Source of the DNA: an uncultured Acinetobacter sp.
GTDB taxonomy: Bacteria; Pseudomonadota; Gammaproteobacteria; Pseudomonadales; Moraxellaceae
Reading direction: 5' to 3'
Length of the DNA stretch: 7,666 nt
NCBI GenBank assembly: GCA_900766635.1
Contig: CAAFWA010000155.1
Coordinates: 1 to 7,666 of the forward strand
Positions within the stretch are counted from its first letter, which is position 1, and each line of letters opens with the position of its first letter. Positions 5,989-7,666 of this stretch are shown here, piece after piece. Made by a program: the position numbers and the translations under genes. The notes under the pieces were generated by a model, which was given only the letters and a program-made list of their open reading frames with translations, was not told the DNA's origin and did no database searches.

Positions 5989-6042
5989 ATGGGCTTTTCC
6001 ATCGAAACCTTTGCCACTCCTGAGCAAAATCCTTATACTTAA
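5989..6042 (+). CDS. possible 17-residue small ORF upstream of glyQ
   Basis: An ATG at 5989 opens a 17-codon frame translating as MGFSIETFATPEQNPYT and ending in TAA at 6040-6042. What makes it worth listing is GGGAGG at 5976-5981, seven bases before the ATG. This is the best ribosome-binding site in this half of the window and stronger than that of glyQ itself. The peptide is polar, has one glycine and no obvious membrane or regulatory motif, so it is not a classical glycine-rich attenuator leader. It overlaps the whole glyQ promoter, so translation would need a transcript starting further upstream. It could be a chance ORF. Confidence 0.2.
   Translation: MGFSIETFATPEQNPYT
6011..6039 (+). 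promoter_or_regulatory. glyQS promoter
   Basis: TTGCCA (6011-6016) and TATACT (6034-6039) each match the sigma70 consensus at five of six bases and are separated by 17 bp. The start would be near 6046, with a leader of about 24 bases before the ATG at 6070. A short inverted repeat, CCTTA/TAAGG (6031-6035 and 6040-6044), surrounds the -10; it is probably incidental. Confidence 0.7.
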
Positions 6043-6069
6043 GGGCAATTTTTTTCTAATTTTAACTGG

Positions 6070-7065
6070 ATGACCATGAGTCGCGCCATATCGCATATTG
6101 ATACTTTCCAAGGCTTAATTTTAGCCTTACAAAACTATTGGGCCGAGCAAGGCTGTGTTGTATTACAACCATACGACATGGAAATGGGCGCAGGGACATT
6201 CCATACGGCAACGTTCCTTCGTGCTTTAGGGCCAGAAACTTGGAATGCCGCTTACGTGCAACCATCACGTCGTCCTAAAGATGGTCGTTATGGTGAAAAC
6301 CCAAACCGCTTACAACACTATTACCAATTCCAAGTGGTACTTAAGCCAAACCCAGACAACATCCAACAGCTTTATTTAGATTCTTTAAAAGCCATTGGCA
6401 TTGATCCACTTGTACATGACATTCGTTTTGTAGAAGACAACTGGGAATCGCCAACACTTGGTGCTTGGGGGCTTGGTTGGGAAGTATGGCTCAACGGTAT
6501 GGAAGTGACTCAGTTCACTTACTTCCAACAAGTCGGTGGTGTTGAGTGCTACCCTGTGACAGGCGAAATCACTTACGGTTTAGAGCGTCTTGCGATGTAC
6601 TTGCAAGGTGTTGATTCTGTATATGATTTAGTTTGGACCAAAGGTCAGTTTGGTACAGTCACTTACGGTGATGTATTCCATCAAAATGAAGTTGAGCAAT
6701 CGACTTATAACTTTGAATATGCTCCTGTCGATAAACTGTTTGAACTGTTTGATTTTTACGAATCTGAAGCAACACGTTTAATCGAGGCAAAACTTCCACT
6801 TCCTGCCTACGAGCAAGTAGTAAAAGCATCACATAGCTTTAACTTACTTGATGCGCGTGGTGCGATTTCTGTGACTGAACGGCAGCGTTATATTTTACGT
6901 GTACGTACTTTGGCGCGTTCAATTGCAACAAGTTATGTCGCTGCACGAGCGGAACTTGGTTTCCCAATGGCAGAACCTGCATTACGTGATGAAGTGTTAG
7001 CCCAATTAAAAGCACAAGTTGAAGCGGAAGCTGCTCAAGCAGAAAAATCAGCGGAGAACAAATAA
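6070..7065 (+). CDS. glyQ: glycyl-tRNA synthetase alpha subunit
   Basis: This is the catalytic subunit of the bacterial alpha2beta2 glycyl-tRNA synthetase, which charges tRNA-Gly with glycine using ATP in the cytoplasm. Its 331 residues contain all expected landmarks. They include [13 protein letters not shown] (12-24), [19 protein letters not shown] with LQHYYQFQ (class II motif 2, 63-88), [37 protein letters not shown] (121-157 overall), [17 protein letters not shown] (motif 3, 164-180) and [18 protein letters not shown] (257-274). The E. coli protein is about 303 residues. The extra length here is an Ala/Glu/Gln-rich tail after LGFPMAEP (from about 301), ending KSAENK. Two ATGs are possible, 6070 and 6076, and neither has a strong Shine-Dalgarno. 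The first is kept, though Met3 is equally plausible. It forms an operon with glyS, overlapping it by one base. Confidence 0.97.
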   Translation: MTMSRAISHIDTFQGLILALQNYWAEQGCVVLQPYDMEMGAGTFHTATFLRALGPETWNAAYVQPSRRPKDGRYGENPNRLQHYYQFQVVLKPNPDNIQQLYLDSLKAIGIDPLVHDIRFVEDNWESPTLGAWGLGWEVWLNGMEVTQFTYFQQVGGVECYPVTGEITYGLERLAMYLQGVDSVYDLVWTKGQFGTVTYGDVFHQNEVEQSTYNFEYAPVDKLFELFDFYESEATRLIEAKLPLPAYEQVVKASHSFNLLDARGAISVTERQRYILRVRTLARSIATSYVAARAELGFPMAEPALRDEVLAQLKAQVEAEAAQAEKSAENK

Positions 7066-7666
7066 TGTCTAAACATACTGTTTTATTTGAACTTGGCTGT
7101 GAAGAACTTCCTCCAAAAAGCCTAAAAAAATTACGTGATGCTCTGCAAGCAGAAACAATAAAAGGCTTAAAAGATGCAGGTTTAGCATTTGATGCTATCG
7201 AAGCGTATGCAGCGCCACGTCGTCTTGCACTTAAAATCGTAAACGTTGATGGCGCACAAGCCGACACACAAAAACGTTTTGATGGCCCTGCAAAACAAGC
7301 AGCATTTGATGCTGAAGGTAACCCAACGAAAGCCTTAGAAGGCTTTATGCGTGGTCAAGGTATCACGGTTGATCAAATCTCAACGTTCCAAGCAGGTAAA
7401 GTTGAAAAAGTCTGCTACTTAAAAGATGTCAAAGGTCAAAGCCTTGATGCGCTTTTACCACAAATTTTACAAGCAGCTTTAGACAACCTACCAATTGCTA
7501 AGCGTATGCGTTCTGCGGCAAGCCGTACTGAATTTGTACGTCCTGTAAAATGGGTGGTATTGCTTAAAGACAATGCTGTGGTTGATGCAACGATTCAAGA
7601 TCACAAAGCAGGTAACGTAACAGTTGGTCACCGTTTCCATGCACCTGAAGCAATTACGTTGACTCA
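7065..7666 (+). CDS. glyS: glycyl-tRNA synthetase beta subunit, 3' end beyond the window
   Basis: The first 200 codons of the beta subunit are present, and the frame stays open to the window edge. Family members are about 690 residues. The N-terminus [20 protein letters not shown] is typical, followed by the conserved stretches [11 protein letters not shown] (46-56), [13 protein letters not shown] (69-81), [12 protein letters not shown] (88-99) and [19 protein letters not shown] (147-165). The beta subunit binds and positions tRNA-Gly for the GlyQ active site. The ATG shares its A with the glyQ TAA (TAATG at 7063-7067), indicating translational coupling. GGAG at 7053-7056, inside the end of glyQ, is its ribosome-binding site with an eight-base spacer. 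Confidence 0.97.
   Translation, partial: MSKHTVLFELGCEELPPKSLKKLRDALQAETIKGLKDAGLAFDAIEAYAAPRRLALKIVNVDGAQADTQKRFDGPAKQAAFDAEGNPTKALEGFMRGQGITVDQISTFQAGKVEKVCYLKDVKGQSLDALLPQILQAALDNLPIAKRMRSAASRTEFVRPVKWVVLLKDNAVVDATIQDHKAGNVTVGHRFHAPEAITLT

Noticed and set aside
6031..6055. Hairpin CCTTA/TAAGG followed by a T run before glyQ, as a terminator or attenuator
   Set aside because: The stem is only 5 bp and the T run starts several bases later. The hairpin coincides with the -10 region and would lie mostly upstream of the transcript start.
6839..7267. Minus-strand ORF of 142 codons across the glyQ-glyS junction
   Set aside because: It is antisense to two strongly conserved synthetase genes. Its length is explained by their codon use, and no protein family was recognised.

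Overview
The window looks like chromosomal DNA from a gammaproteobacterium of the Moraxellaceae, most likely an Acinetobacter. This rests on the AT-rich intergenic DNA, the style of the GlyQ/GlyS proteins, the tandem tRNA-Lys genes, the ESPR-type autotransporter leader and the short hairpin terminators. The genus call comes from recognising protein character, not from a search.

Layout. (1) 1-174: two tRNA-Lys(UUU) genes in tandem, identical wherever both are present; the first is cut by the window edge. (2) 249-845, minus strand: a small lipoprotein with a GTG start and a weak NlpE-like look. It is divergent from a 78-residue PspC-domain membrane protein at 1082-1318. A perfect palindrome (two 10-bp arms around one base, 995-1015) sits in their shared upstream region, and a strong terminator follows pspC. 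(3) 1600-4644: a complete 1014-residue type V autotransporter with extended signal peptide, an N-terminal beta-rich domain, a beta-helix/pertactin-like passenger and a 12-strand barrel. (4) 4716-5894, minus strand: a beta-propeller lipoprotein resembling the zinc metallochaperone AztD. It converges on the autotransporter, and one bidirectional terminator separates the two. (5) 6070-7666: the glyQ-glyS operon for the tetrameric glycyl-tRNA synthetase; glyS runs off the end.

The most informative signal is at 5926-5948. A 23-bp near-palindrome matches the gammaproteobacterial Zur box at 19 of 22 defined positions. It lies in the spacer and -10 of a good sigma70-type promoter (TTGGTA, 17 bp, TATAAC) reading into the beta-propeller lipoprotein. 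Regulatory site and protein family independently point to zinc, so this gene is proposed to be a zinc-starvation-induced, membrane-anchored zinc-handling protein. The same box also sits between possible -35 and -10 elements reading the other way, toward a tiny ORF with a strong ribosome-binding site just upstream of glyQ.

The tRNA-Lys pair and glyQS are housekeeping translation genes. The blocks between them are envelope functions: two lipoproteins, PspC and an autotransporter. No mobile element, CRISPR array or phage gene was seen.
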